From Clostridia bacterium (GTDB taxonomy: Bacteria; Bacillota; Clostridia; Peptostreptococcales; Anaerovoracaceae), in assembly GCA_900754795.1 (NCBI GenBank), contig CAAEEA010000081.1, positions 1 through 64,000 of the forward strand: DNA of 64,000 bases, in the 5' to 3' direction. Below, piece after piece: positions 1 through 9,324 of the stretch (positions within the stretch are counted from its first letter, which is position 1; each line of letters begins with the position of its first letter). The position numbers and the translations under genes are program-made. Under the pieces are notes generated by a model, which ran no database searches, was not told the DNA's origin, and saw nothing but the letters and a program-made list of their open reading frames with translations.

Positions 1-113
1 AATTATAAAAATTTTATTACATTTTTACATAAATATGATAGAGCTGTCGCTGTCCTGAGAGTAAAATCAGACCGTAAACAGAAAGATACGCACATAACAT
101 TCAGGAGGAAAAA

Positions 114-956
114 ATGGAACTTACAAAAAATAATCAGGCGGCTCAGTCGCAGAAACTAATGGTATTTGTACTTACTATGGCCCTCTACGGTCTGGCAACT
201 CTGTTTTCAGAACTCATTCCAAGCTTCCAGGCCGGAATAGTCGAATTCTCTGTGGAATATTTCCTGTTCATTCCGCTTACGCTGGCCATGCTCTTTGACC
301 CGCTTTCAGCAGCGCTCGGCGCCGCTACCGGCGAAATCGTATTCAGTGAAATTATGCTGGGACAGTTCGGCGGTCTGGGCGAACTGGAAAAATTCCTTAC
401 CCTGACTATCGGCGTATATGTAGCCGGACGTATGGTAAAAGATCCTCTAAACAGGAAAATGGTCGCGTTTGCAGCCATCTTCGGTACCGGACTTCAGCTC
501 TTTATGGGAATGGTAGTCGACATCATGAAAGTTCAGTTCGCTATTGAGGACTTTGAAGCCGTAGCAGGACTTCCGGAAAGCGTTTACGCCACTGAAGGTT
601 TCGCCTTCCTTAATGACCTGCTTTTCTCCGGCATCCTCTTCTGTATGCTGCCGACCATGTTCCTCGTACCTAAGCTCTACGGAAAAATTGAACCGCTGCT
701 GGGGATGCGTCCGAGAAGCAGATCCAATCAAACAGAAAGCATCAACGCCAAGATTATCATAGGCTGCATCGTTGGATTTGCCGTAGCTGCCGGAACTCAG
801 CTCTTTGCCGAAAGTGGAACTCCTCTCATCGAATGGGAAGCAGAATGGGCTGAAAGCGGTACTGCTCTGTCTGTCGGCATGGTCGTAGCTGCCGTCCTGG
901 CCATCATAGCGCTGGCAGTCCTCAAATCCAGAGCAGGAAAGGAAAACGCCAAATAA
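114..956 (+). CDS. ECF transporter S component, substrate unknown
   Basis: A 280-residue integral membrane protein with about six or seven hydrophobic segments, followed in overlapping frames by a double ATPase and an EcfT-like protein. That arrangement defines an energy-coupling factor importer in which the S component binds the substrate. The protein is longer than the usual S component of about 200 residues: an extra C-terminal pair of membrane segments lies after residue 210. The ATG follows AGGAGG at a good distance, and its TAA overlaps the next ATG (TAATG), so translation is coupled. I do not recognise a substrate-specific S family. The downstream phosphatase and RpiR genes hint at a sugar, polyol or phosphorylated ligand, which is inference. 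Bases 1-113 hold only a weak candidate -10 (TATGAT near 34-39). Confidence 0.72.
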   Translation: MELTKNNQAAQSQKLMVFVLTMALYGLATLFSELIPSFQAGIVEFSVEYFLFIPLTLAMLFDPLSAALGAATGEIVFSEIMLGQFGGLGELEKFLTLTIGVYVAGRMVKDPLNRKMVAFAAIFGTGLQLFMGMVVDIMKVQFAIEDFEAVAGLPESVYATEGFAFLNDLLFSGILFCMLPTMFLVPKLYGKIEPLLGMRPRSRSNQTESINAKIIIGCIVGFAVAAGTQLFAESGTPLIEWEAEWAESGTALSVGMVVAAVLAIIALAVLKSRAGKENAK

Positions 957-2665
957 TGAATGTGATAGAGATAGAGAATCTTACATATTCCTATCCTGCC
1001 GCCAAAGAACCTACGCTCAGAGACATATCACTGCAAGTGGAAAAAGGGGATTTTCTCGCAATCGTCGGAAACAACGGTTGCGGGAAATCCACTTTTTGTA
1101 AAACACTCAACGGTCTCATCCCTCATTTCATCTCCGGAAATTTTGAAGGCAGCGTGAGAGTCTGCGGCACAGATACACTCTCAGTCGACGTAGGAACCTT
1201 GGCGTTGAAAGCGGGATATGTATACCAGGATTTCGAAAATCAGATAGTTCGTCCTACCGTACTGGACGACGCCTCTTATGCCTGCATGAACTATGCTATG
1301 GAAGACTATAGCGAAAGAGGCCTCGAAGCTCTTGATCTCTGCGGGCTGACCGGCAGAGAAAACGACTATATCTGGCAGCTTTCCGGCGGTCAGACTCATC
1401 TTCTGGCTCTGGCAGGCGCAGTCTCCCTTCGTCCGGAGATCCTCATCCTCGACGAGCCTATAGCTCAGCTCGACCCCGGTCATGCCGACAGGATATACGG
1501 AGTTCTTAAAGAACTTAACGAAAAACACGGAAAAACGATAATCGTCATAGAACATCATACCGAATACATAGCCGATTACTGCAAACATGTAATACTGATG
1601 AAAGACGGCAGAATCGCCTGGAAACTGCCTGTCGCAGAAGCTCTCCGCCGCGTGGATGAATTACAGGAATGCAATATTTTCCCGCCTCAGGTGACTATAG
1701 CCGCTCATCGCATGAACGACGAAAAATTTGGCTTTGATATAGATCCCCTGCCGACTACCGTAGAAGAAGGCAGAAAAGCCTTTGACGGTCTGGTCTACCT
1801 GGCAGGCACTTGCAATAAACAACAGACTGAAAAGTCATCTCAGTCCACTGAAACTCCGGCGGCCTCTTTCCGTGGAGTTTCCATCGCCTACGACACCGTC
1901 AAAGGTGATAAGCGCGTTGTCTTTGACAACCTAAACTTGGACATAAACAGAGGTGATAAGATTGCTCTTATAGGATCAAACGGAGCCGGTAAATCTACTA
2001 TGATGAAAATGCTGGTAGGACTTCACAAGCCTGCCTCAGGTGAAGTATTCATCCACGGGGAAAGCATCCGAAAAAAGAAGACTGAAGACCTTTCCCGCAA
2101 GGTCTCACTCGTCTATCAGAATCCTGAAGAAATGTTCATCAAGGACTCTATCAAGTCTGACATCGACTACGCCATGCGCGTGCGCGACATATCTGAACAC
2201 GAGGAAAGAACCGCATCACTGCTCGAAAGGTTCCGTCTTACGGATCTGTCCGAAAGAGACGGCCGTCTGATGTCAGGCGGTCAGATGCGCAGAGCAAGCC
2301 TTGCCATCGGTGTGGCTCTCAACCCGGGCATTCTGCTCCTCGACGAGCCTACTGCCAACCTCGATATCGCTACACGCAAGGAAATAATGCGCACTCTGGC
2401 AGACATGAAAGGTATTACAGACACAGTAATGATAGCTACCCACGACATGCAGCTCGTCTGTGAGTGGGCAGAAAGGGTAATCGTCCTGATGGACGGCAAA
2501 GTTGTCGCCGACGGCAGCAGAGACCAGGTATTCGGAGATCACAACCTGCTAAAGAGAGTCGGCATCAGACCTCCGGAAATATTTTCTATGGCCTGCGAGC
2601 TTGACGAAAGAGCCCTGTGCTATACCATAGATGAATTTATAAACGCTTTTGGGGAGGCAAAATAA
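956..2665 (+). CDS. ECF transporter fused double ATPase (EcfA-EcfA')
   Basis: A 569-residue protein with two complete ABC ATPase domains in one chain. It powers the ECF importer by ATP hydrolysis at the cytoplasmic face. Domain 1 has Walker A GNNGCGKST at residues 38-46, signature LSGGQ near 142 and Walker B ILILDEP near 163. Domain 2 has Walker A GSNGAGKST near 340-348, signature MSGGQ and ILLLDEPTANLD. Most ECF systems encode the two ATPases separately; fused forms are known in YkoD-type systems. About 70 residues link the two domains. Start and stop both use TAATG overlaps with the neighbouring genes. Confidence 0.93.
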   Translation: MNVIEIENLTYSYPAAKEPTLRDISLQVEKGDFLAIVGNNGCGKSTFCKTLNGLIPHFISGNFEGSVRVCGTDTLSVDVGTLALKAGYVYQDFENQIVRPTVLDDASYACMNYAMEDYSERGLEALDLCGLTGRENDYIWQLSGGQTHLLALAGAVSLRPEILILDEPIAQLDPGHADRIYGVLKELNEKHGKTIIVIEHHTEYIADYCKHVILMKDGRIAWKLPVAEALRRVDELQECNIFPPQVTIAAHRMNDEKFGFDIDPLPTTVEEGRKAFDGLVYLAGTCNKQQTEKSSQSTETPAASFRGVSIAYDTVKGDKRVVFDNLNLDINRGDKIALIGSNGAGKSTMMKMLVGLHKPASGEVFIHGESIRKKKTEDLSRKVSLVYQNPEEMFIKDSIKSDIDYAMRVRDISEHEERTASLLERFRLTDLSERDGRLMSGGQMRRASLAIGVALNPGILLLDEPTANLDIATRKEIMRTLADMKGITDTVMIATHDMQLVCEWAERVIVLMDGKVVADGSRDQVFGDHNLLKRVGIRPPEIFSMACELDERALCYTIDEFINAFGEAK

Positions 2666-3504
2666 TGGAATCAAAGACTAAAAAGAAGCTTTCAGAAAAT
2701 ATACTCGACAAGTTTTCCATAGATTTTCTACGTAATCAGGTGCTCAAAAATGCTTATGGCAATGACGATACCGTTATAGCAGGTCTTGACCCGCGCATCC
2801 TGCTTATATGGTATGTGTTCATGGGGCTGGTGCCGTGGTTTGTGAACACTCTCTGGTTCCTCTTGGCCTGTTTTCTGCTTGTCTTCGTGACAACGATGAT
2901 GGCCCGGGTTGCCGGTCTTGTGCTCCTTCTTTTCGCCGTCGGCGTGTTCACCCAGACGGGATATCTTTTTATCGTCTCTCTGCTTTTCGGCGGCGACGCT
3001 TCAACGGTAATTCCGCTCCTCATCCTCACCCTCAAAGTAGCCACATGCTCGCTGGCTTCTGTTACAGTCTTTTCGGGACTTGATCCGGACAGGCTTTCTA
3101 ACGGTCTCATGTGGTTTGGATGTCCGGAGAGGTTTTCCTTTTCAATTTCCTATGCATATCGCGTATTGCCGATGCTTATGAGTGAATTTCAGAACATCCT
3201 GCTTTCTTACAGACTTAGAGGTAACCCACCGGCACACGAGACTCTGATCGGAAAAACTAAATATCTGATCTATCAGGTCAAAGTAATCATCCATGCTTTT
3301 TACCCGCTGATGCTCAATACGGCCAAACGTTCGCGGACCACGGTCGAGGCTCTTGAAATCAAGGGATATCGCTATGCAGCCGTCAACAAGGAAGTTAAGA
3401 AGATGAAACTTTCCTCTCTCCATGTGACGTACAACGACATGCTGTTCTTGGCGATCTCTTTTCTCTGGATATCAATATCCATACTGGTTTCGTCTTTAGT
3501 ATAA
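2665..3504 (+). CDS. ECF transporter transmembrane protein EcfT
   Basis: A 279-residue membrane protein of the CbiQ/EcfT family, which links the ATPases to the S component. It has several N-terminal membrane segments, a cytoplasmic helical stretch carrying the RLRG and EIKGYR motifs (equivalents of the two Ala-Arg-Gly coupling motifs), and a final membrane helix. It starts at an ATG overlapping the ATPase stop codon. Third gene of the transporter operon; only 12 bases separate it from the PHP gene. Confidence 0.88.
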   Translation: MESKTKKKLSENILDKFSIDFLRNQVLKNAYGNDDTVIAGLDPRILLIWYVFMGLVPWFVNTLWFLLACFLLVFVTTMMARVAGLVLLLFAVGVFTQTGYLFIVSLLFGGDASTVIPLLILTLKVATCSLASVTVFSGLDPDRLSNGLMWFGCPERFSFSISYAYRVLPMLMSEFQNILLSYRLRGNPPAHETLIGKTKYLIYQVKVIIHAFYPLMLNTAKRSRTTVEALEIKGYRYAAVNKEVKKMKLSSLHVTYNDMLFLAISFLWISISILVSSLV

Positions 3505-3516
3505 GGAGGATGCAAA

Positions 3517-4308
3517 TTGAAGATAGATTTTCACACTCATGGCAAGCTGGCCAAAAAACTGCCGTTTTCTACAGAATACACCGACTGGCTGCTGGAAGAA
3601 GCCCGCAGAGCCGGCCTCGACGCCATCTGTCTGACCGAACATTTTAATACTTTACAATTTGATGAACTGTACGGTTATCTTCTCTCCGTATCTGAACGTG
3701 AGGGGGACACTCTGCTGATGCCAAACGGGCTCAGAATTTTCGCCGGTATGGAGACTGACATTGCCGAAGGCGGTCATATACTTTCGCTTGGCAGTCCGGA
3801 AACTGTCATGGAACTTAACCGCCGTCTTGAACCTCACAAGACATGTGATAATTTCCTGCCTTTTGCAAAACTGAGAGACCTCTATGATGAATATGATGTT
3901 ATAGTCGGCGCAGGACATCCTTTCCGCGAGGGCGGACACATCCCTGAGCTTCCGCAGGATCAGCTCGTCCGTTTTGACTTCCTCGATCTGAACGGTAAAG
4001 ATATGGCTGAAAACCGCGCACGTACTCGTTCTCTCACCTACGGTCTGGCGAAAAAGCTTAACAAACCTGTGGTGGCAGGAAGCGATACTCATCAGGCAGT
4101 GCAGTATGGCTGTATTTTCACATCTTTCGAGTCGTCATGCATCACAACGCTTGATGAGCTGCGCAGCCAAATCTCCGACGGCAGATATGAGATTGAAGTT
4201 GCCCTGAGCGCACCTTTCCAGGTGCATACAGCCTGCCTGCTCAAAAAAGCGCTCAAAGAAATCCATGCACTTGGCGGCGATTATGTAAGTATTCTCAGCA
4301 ATCCTTGA
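3517..4308 (+). CDS. PHP-domain metal-dependent phosphoesterase
   Basis: A 263-residue protein of the polymerase-and-histidinol-phosphatase fold. The metal-site motifs are DFHTHGK at the N-terminus, LTEHFN near residue 38, GMETDI near 82, GAGHPF near 132 and GSDTHQ near 188. It probably hydrolyses a phosphate ester in the cytoplasm. The start is TTG, preceded by AAGGAGG; no better ATG lies nearby. It is spaced 12 bases after ecfT, so it is likely cotranscribed and may act on the imported compound. The exact substrate cannot be told from sequence. Confidence 0.82.
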   Translation: MKIDFHTHGKLAKKLPFSTEYTDWLLEEARRAGLDAICLTEHFNTLQFDELYGYLLSVSEREGDTLLMPNGLRIFAGMETDIAEGGHILSLGSPETVMELNRRLEPHKTCDNFLPFAKLRDLYDEYDVIVGAGHPFREGGHIPELPQDQLVRFDFLDLNGKDMAENRARTRSLTYGLAKKLNKPVVAGSDTHQAVQYGCIFTSFESSCITTLDELRSQISDGRYEIEVALSAPFQVHTACLLKKALKEIHALGGDYVSILSNP

Positions 4309-4399
4309 AGCCGGTTCTGTCTTATGGTAAACTGTTATCAGCAATACAATCGGTGCTGATTGCGAAACAGACGAAAACAACTCAGGCAGGAGGAGCAAA

Positions 4400-5176
4400 A
4401 TGTCACTTTTTTCTTCAGTAGAACAGACAGTCAGAGAAGCGGGCAGGCTTGTCCTCGATCGCCGTCTTTCATCTTCTGTACGCAAAAAGTCTCCAACGGA
4501 TTATGTTACAAAAACAGATCTGACCGTCCAGTCTTTTATAAGGGAACGGCTTTATGATCTTTTCCCTGATGTGGATTTTCTTGGAGAGGAGCAGGAGCAG
4601 ACAGAACTTTCCATGGACAGGTATGTCTGGATCCTCGACCCTGTCGACGGTACGACAAACCTCGTACACGGTATCGATCACTGCGCCGTCTCACTGGCTC
4701 TCTGTGAAGATGGCAAACCAACTGCTGCTTTCATCTATGATCCTTATAAAGATGAGATGTTTACAGCTTTTAAGGGCGAAGGAGCCTGTCTAAACGGAGA
4801 TCGGATCCATGTCTCTGAGGTGTCAGCTCTCGGTGACTCTCTCATCGGCATCGGCACTTTCCCTGCCGAAAGATCACAGTCATCTCTTATATTTGACCGC
4901 ATACGCCATGTCTTTGACCGCTGTATTGATATAAGGCGCATGGGCGCTGCTTCACTTGATCTTTGTTACGTGGCATGCGGCCGTCTTGACGGCTATTTTG
5001 AGGATCACCTGAAACCGTGGGACTATGCGGCCGGCTGGCTTCTCGTTAATGAAGCAGGCGGTCTTGTTACAGGCTATGACGGAACAGATCTCGCATTTCG
5101 GAGCGACCGTGAGATTGTTGCGGCAGGCTGCGGAATTTTCAGTGAACTATTGCAGACGATCCAGGAGACATGTTAA
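4400..5176 (+). CDS. Inositol monophosphatase family protein
   Basis: A 258-residue Mg-dependent phosphatase of the FIG superfamily, normal length for the family. Metal and substrate motifs are GEE at residues 62-64, DPVDGTTN at 80-87 and WDYAAG near 210, all intact. Known members dephosphorylate inositol monophosphate, related sugar phosphates or 3'-phosphoadenosine nucleotides. The ATG follows AGGAGG. The 91-base gap upstream contains a 7-bp inverted repeat (ATCAGCA / TGCTGAT) without a T-run. It is coupled to the RpiR gene one base downstream. Confidence 0.88.
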   Translation: MSLFSSVEQTVREAGRLVLDRRLSSSVRKKSPTDYVTKTDLTVQSFIRERLYDLFPDVDFLGEEQEQTELSMDRYVWILDPVDGTTNLVHGIDHCAVSLALCEDGKPTAAFIYDPYKDEMFTAFKGEGACLNGDRIHVSEVSALGDSLIGIGTFPAERSQSSLIFDRIRHVFDRCIDIRRMGAASLDLCYVACGRLDGYFEDHLKPWDYAAGWLLVNEAGGLVTGYDGTDLAFRSDREIVAAGCGIFSELLQTIQETC

Positions 5177-5177
5177 A

Positions 5178-6011
5178 ATGACTTTTCAATTTCCGAAAAC
5201 CCCCAAACAGCTTACTAAGGCAGAATCTCTGATATTAGACTATGTGTCAAATCATACGGAAGCTTTTCTCTTTTCTTCCATCGGTCAGCTGGCAAAGCAG
5301 CTTGGAGTTTCAGAAGCTACTGTCTCACGCTGTGTACGACATGTGGGCTGTAAGAATTTTAAGGAGTTCAAACAGCTTGTCATACATCAGGCCTCTATTG
5401 AAGGACCTGCAGCTAAAATCGTCAGCGCTGTCAGTGAGGACGGCGCCTTTTCTCTATGCGAATGGATGTCCCGTCAGCAACAATATATAAATAAAACTCT
5501 CGAAGGCATTGATCCCGATAATTTTGACCGGGCGGCAAAGGCCATTATGGCTGCAAAACGCGTCTTTATACATGCCAAGAGCGCTTCATCGTCCATCGCA
5601 CAGCTCCTGATGTTCAGACTGCGCCGTCTCGGCATCGATGCTTCCCTGTTTCCTTCCGGCGGCTCAGAAGTAGTAGAAGGTATTGCTCAGGCTCAGCCGG
5701 AAGACCTTATAGTCATGTTTTCCTTTTCTAAGGTTTCGACTGAAGCAAAGATGATCCTTTCATGCAGAAAAGACATAGGATACTCTACTTTATCATTTAC
5801 CGGCCGCTCTTACATACCCGAAGAAGAAAAATCCGATATAAATATCTTTGTGTACCGCGGCGAACCGGACGAATATCACTCTATGGCTGCCCCGGCAGCC
5901 GTAGTTGATGCTCTTGTAGTTGCCGTTTCCGAAAAGATGGGAGCTTCTTCTGTTGAAAAACTTTCCCACCTGCACGAATTAAAAAAGAAGTACAAGTCTG
6001 TAAAAGCATGA
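5178..6011 (+). CDS. RpiR/MurR-type transcriptional regulator
   Basis: A 277-residue regulator with an N-terminal RpiR helix-turn-helix (about residues 1-77, including LAKQLGVSEATVSRCVRHVG) and a C-terminal SIS sugar-phosphate-binding domain (about 120-250, including FIHAKSASSSIAQLL). RpiR proteins sense phosphosugars and control their catabolic genes. The frame is open to 5025, but the ATG at 5178 with AGGAG at 5163-5167 gives the standard N-terminus and starts one base after the phosphatase stop. It probably regulates the ECF-PHP-phosphatase operon and itself. Confidence 0.9.
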   Translation: MTFQFPKTPKQLTKAESLILDYVSNHTEAFLFSSIGQLAKQLGVSEATVSRCVRHVGCKNFKEFKQLVIHQASIEGPAAKIVSAVSEDGAFSLCEWMSRQQQYINKTLEGIDPDNFDRAAKAIMAAKRVFIHAKSASSSIAQLLMFRLRRLGIDASLFPSGGSEVVEGIAQAQPEDLIVMFSFSKVSTEAKMILSCRKDIGYSTLSFTGRSYIPEEEKSDINIFVYRGEPDEYHSMAAPAAVVDALVVAVSEKMGASSVEKLSHLHELKKKYKSVKA

Positions 6012-6020
6012 ACTAAATCG

Positions 6021-6061
6021 AAAAGAACCAATCCCATTTCCGTGATGTTCCTAACGGAGAA
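6021..6061 (+). repeat. Left arm of imperfect inverted repeat flanking the island
   Basis: This 41-base stretch matches the reverse complement of 17313-17352 in 31 of 41 alignment columns with one gap. It begins AAAAGAACC and shares TCCCA, GATGT and AACG blocks with its partner. It lies just after the RpiR stop. If the intervening element is removed, the arms would form a long hairpin between the convergent host genes, so I read this as half of a split host palindrome. Confidence 0.65.
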
Positions 6062-6076
6062 TTGATGGCTGGTATG

Positions 6077-6106
6077 TAACCGGAAGGTGTAAAAACCTTC
6101 CGGTTA
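6077..6106 (+). terminator. Rho-independent terminator
   Basis: A perfect 11-bp stem (TAACCGGAAGG with its complement) and an 8-base loop, followed on the + strand by ATTACTTTTT. It lies just inside the left edge of the element, 8 bases from the recombinase stop. It shields against transcription coming from RpiR and could also stabilise the recombinase transcript end. Confidence 0.75.
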
Positions 6107-6113
6107 TTACTTT

Positions 6114-7814
<1,701 letters not shown>

Positions 7815-7816
7815 TC

Positions 7817-7831
7817 AAACCGAATAGGATA
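7817..7831 (+). repeat. 15-bp sequence repeated inverted at element right end
   Basis: AAACCGAATAGGATA here is an exact reverse complement of 17292-17306. It lies in the region upstream of the recombinase start, while its partner is within about 7 bases of the right edge. It could be a recombinase half-site that doubles as an operator for the recombinase gene. Confidence 0.55.
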
Positions 7832-7890
7832 CGGCAACAACATATCACAACTCGGTCGAGTAGTCCAGCGACTTTGCTGAAACAGTTTTG

Positions 7891-8094
7891 TTAACTTTTT
7901 CGACCGTTGATAAGGTATTTCAGTTTGTCCTTCGCTTCTTCCGTATCCTCACTGACAGAGAAACAAGACAGTACGGGATACTGCTTTCCTTCAACGGTCA
8001 GCACGTAACCGAGACCGATATGCTGTGCTTCTCCTAATTCTTTCTGTAATTTCAAATTTTTCTCTCTACGCTTTTTCAGTAATTCAAAATCCAT
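7891..8094 (-). CDS. Small hypothetical protein of the mobile element
   Basis: A 67-residue protein beginning MDFELLKKRREKN, with a basic N-terminal helix and a short beta-rich core (GLGYVLTVEGKQYPVLSCF). The frame is open upstream to 8211, but the ATG at 8094 has GGAGAAA just before it and gives a compact domain. I do not recognise a family. Its position just upstream of the recombinase, transcribed in the same direction, suggests an accessory role such as directionality control, which is inference only. Confidence 0.6.
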   Translation of the reverse strand: MDFELLKKRREKNLKLQKELGEAQHIGLGYVLTVEGKQYPVLSCFSVSEDTEEAKDKLKYLINGRKS

Positions 8095-8600
8095 GATATT
8101 TTCTCCTTTCTTGCTACAACCCCTATCACAGCACCTATATTTTTCCCTTAAACACGGCACTTTCGGGGATCTGTGGCACCGTATACTGGCACAAGGCCTC
8201 TTTTGTGGCACCTAACTTTTTCAGTGTCCAAAATCCCGAAAACCCTTGTGCGGTCGGGGTTTCCGGCCGCTGTGATCCGAGTCGAGGGGCGTTTACGACC
8301 CCGACTCTTTCTCCTGCTTGATTTTCGACCCATCGAAAATGCCTGAAAGCTGCCTTGTATCACACCATATTTTGCCGTTTCAACCTTGCTCTCAAATCGC
8401 CCCAAACGGGCGATTTTCTTTTTGGGCGAGTGTTCCTCGTATCTCTGTGTTCTTCGGCACACAGGCGGTCTGTGGGCGACACACGGGCATTCCGTGGAGG
8501 TAATCTATTCTCTTTTTTCTGTTGTAGTAGTTCCTGGGTTTTGTTCTATGGGTTTTCTTCTTGATAGGAAATCCTGACACTATCCAATGAAAGATTTACT
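8095..8600. other. 506-bp non-coding, hairpin-rich stretch in element
   Basis: No convincing gene on either strand; open frames here lack ribosome sites and have odd composition. It contains three TGGCAC copies in the same direction (8174, 8187, 8206), a GC-rich inverted repeat around 8279-8307 (GAGTCG...CGACTC flanking GGGG/CCCC), and a 9-bp stem at 8394-8416 followed by TCTTTTT on the + strand. Such structure could mark an origin, a transfer site or a small RNA, but nothing decides between them. Confidence 0.4.
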
Positions 8601-8888
8601 CTACTCCAAAAGGCTTGCCACGTAGTAGAGGTTGCTCGTTCTCGTTCCGTCCTCTCGGTGCCGCTGAATCTTTTTCACCAGACCGAGGGATGAGAGATTT
8701 TCAATGGCAGAGTCAACGGTTTTCCTATCCATCCCGCACTCCTTTGCGATGACTCTCCGCGAGGGAAAGCAAGAGCCATCCTTGCTGTCACTGTGCCGAA
8801 GCAAACAGCAATACACGGCGAAGTCTCTCGGCTTCAGTTCTAAATCAAAGATTCGATTGGGAACCATAAAGAAATTCTTGTGCTGCAT
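8601..8888 (-). CDS. Helix-turn-helix (HTH_36-like) protein
   Basis: A 95-residue DNA-binding protein with the pattern of HTH_36 proteins common on clostridial mobile elements: FMVPNRIFDLELKPRDFAVY, then SRRVIAKECGMDRKTVDSAI as the recognition helix region, then a short wing. The ATG at 8888 has AGGAGG five bases before it; the frame is open upstream but has no second ribosome site. Related domains occur at the N-terminus of replication initiators, so it may be a truncated initiator or a regulator. It stands alone in its transcript, with a strong promoter about 290 bases upstream. Confidence 0.75.
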   Translation of the reverse strand: MQHKNFFMVPNRIFDLELKPRDFAVYCCLLRHSDSKDGSCFPSRRVIAKECGMDRKTVDSAIENLSSLGLVKKIQRHREDGTRTSNLYYVASLLE

Positions 8889-9178
8889 CCGATCCTCCTT
8901 TCGTTTGTGTTGATTCTGAATTTTGATACAATCATTCACATTCCACCTTTCGATTTTTATGTAATCAAGGCGAGAGAGCAAAACAAAAAGACCCGCACCT
9001 ACATGGGTACGGAAACACAAACAGGCGAACAAAATTGTTCGCTTAAAATGTTCCGTGCCGATGTATGTACGAGTCTATAACTCTGAATGGATGATCGTTG
9101 TCTTTCAAACGAAAGGATGACAGTAGTAACTGTCGTGGCACATATTATTCAATTTTCAGCCAATCTCTCGGTGCCCTT

Positions 9179-9208
9179 ATTATACCATACGCAGGAAACT
9201 TTTGTCAA
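9179..9208 (-). promoter_or_regulatory. Strong sigma-A promoter with long leader for HTH gene
   Basis: On the minus strand TTGACA (9203-9208) and TATAAT (9179-9184) are separated by 18 bases. The predicted start near 9172 leaves a leader of about 284 bases before the ATG at 8888. The leader contains GACAGT/ACTGTC and a perfect GCGAACAA-AA-TTGTTCGC palindrome (9025-9042), plus a T-rich stretch near 8980. No gene lies between 8889 and 9279. Confidence 0.7.
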
Positions 9209-9279
9209 GGCAGGGTGAATAGTTTAGCTTTTAGTAGATATAATTCTTGCTTTACTAATCTTTTCATCTCTAAAACATA

Positions 9280-9320
9280 GAAACAAATGCTCCCCACTTT
9301 GAATGGGGAGCATTTGTTTC
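9280..9320 (-). terminator. Terminator of the Druantia-like operon
   Basis: A perfect 17-bp stem with a 7-base loop, starting four bases after the helicase stop and containing AAATGCTCCCC and its complement, followed on the minus strand by TTTCTATGTTTTA. The stem is symmetric enough to act in both directions. Confidence 0.8.
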
Positions 9321-9324
9321 TTAG

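Noticed and set aside
5025..5177. An N-terminal extension of the RpiR gene
   Set aside because: It would overlap the phosphatase by 150 bases, lacks a ribosome site and does not match RpiR N-termini.
8174..8211. Three TGGCAC copies as plasmid iterons
   Set aside because: Six bases, uneven spacing (13 and 19) and no replication initiator of full length nearby; reported only as a feature of the non-coding block.
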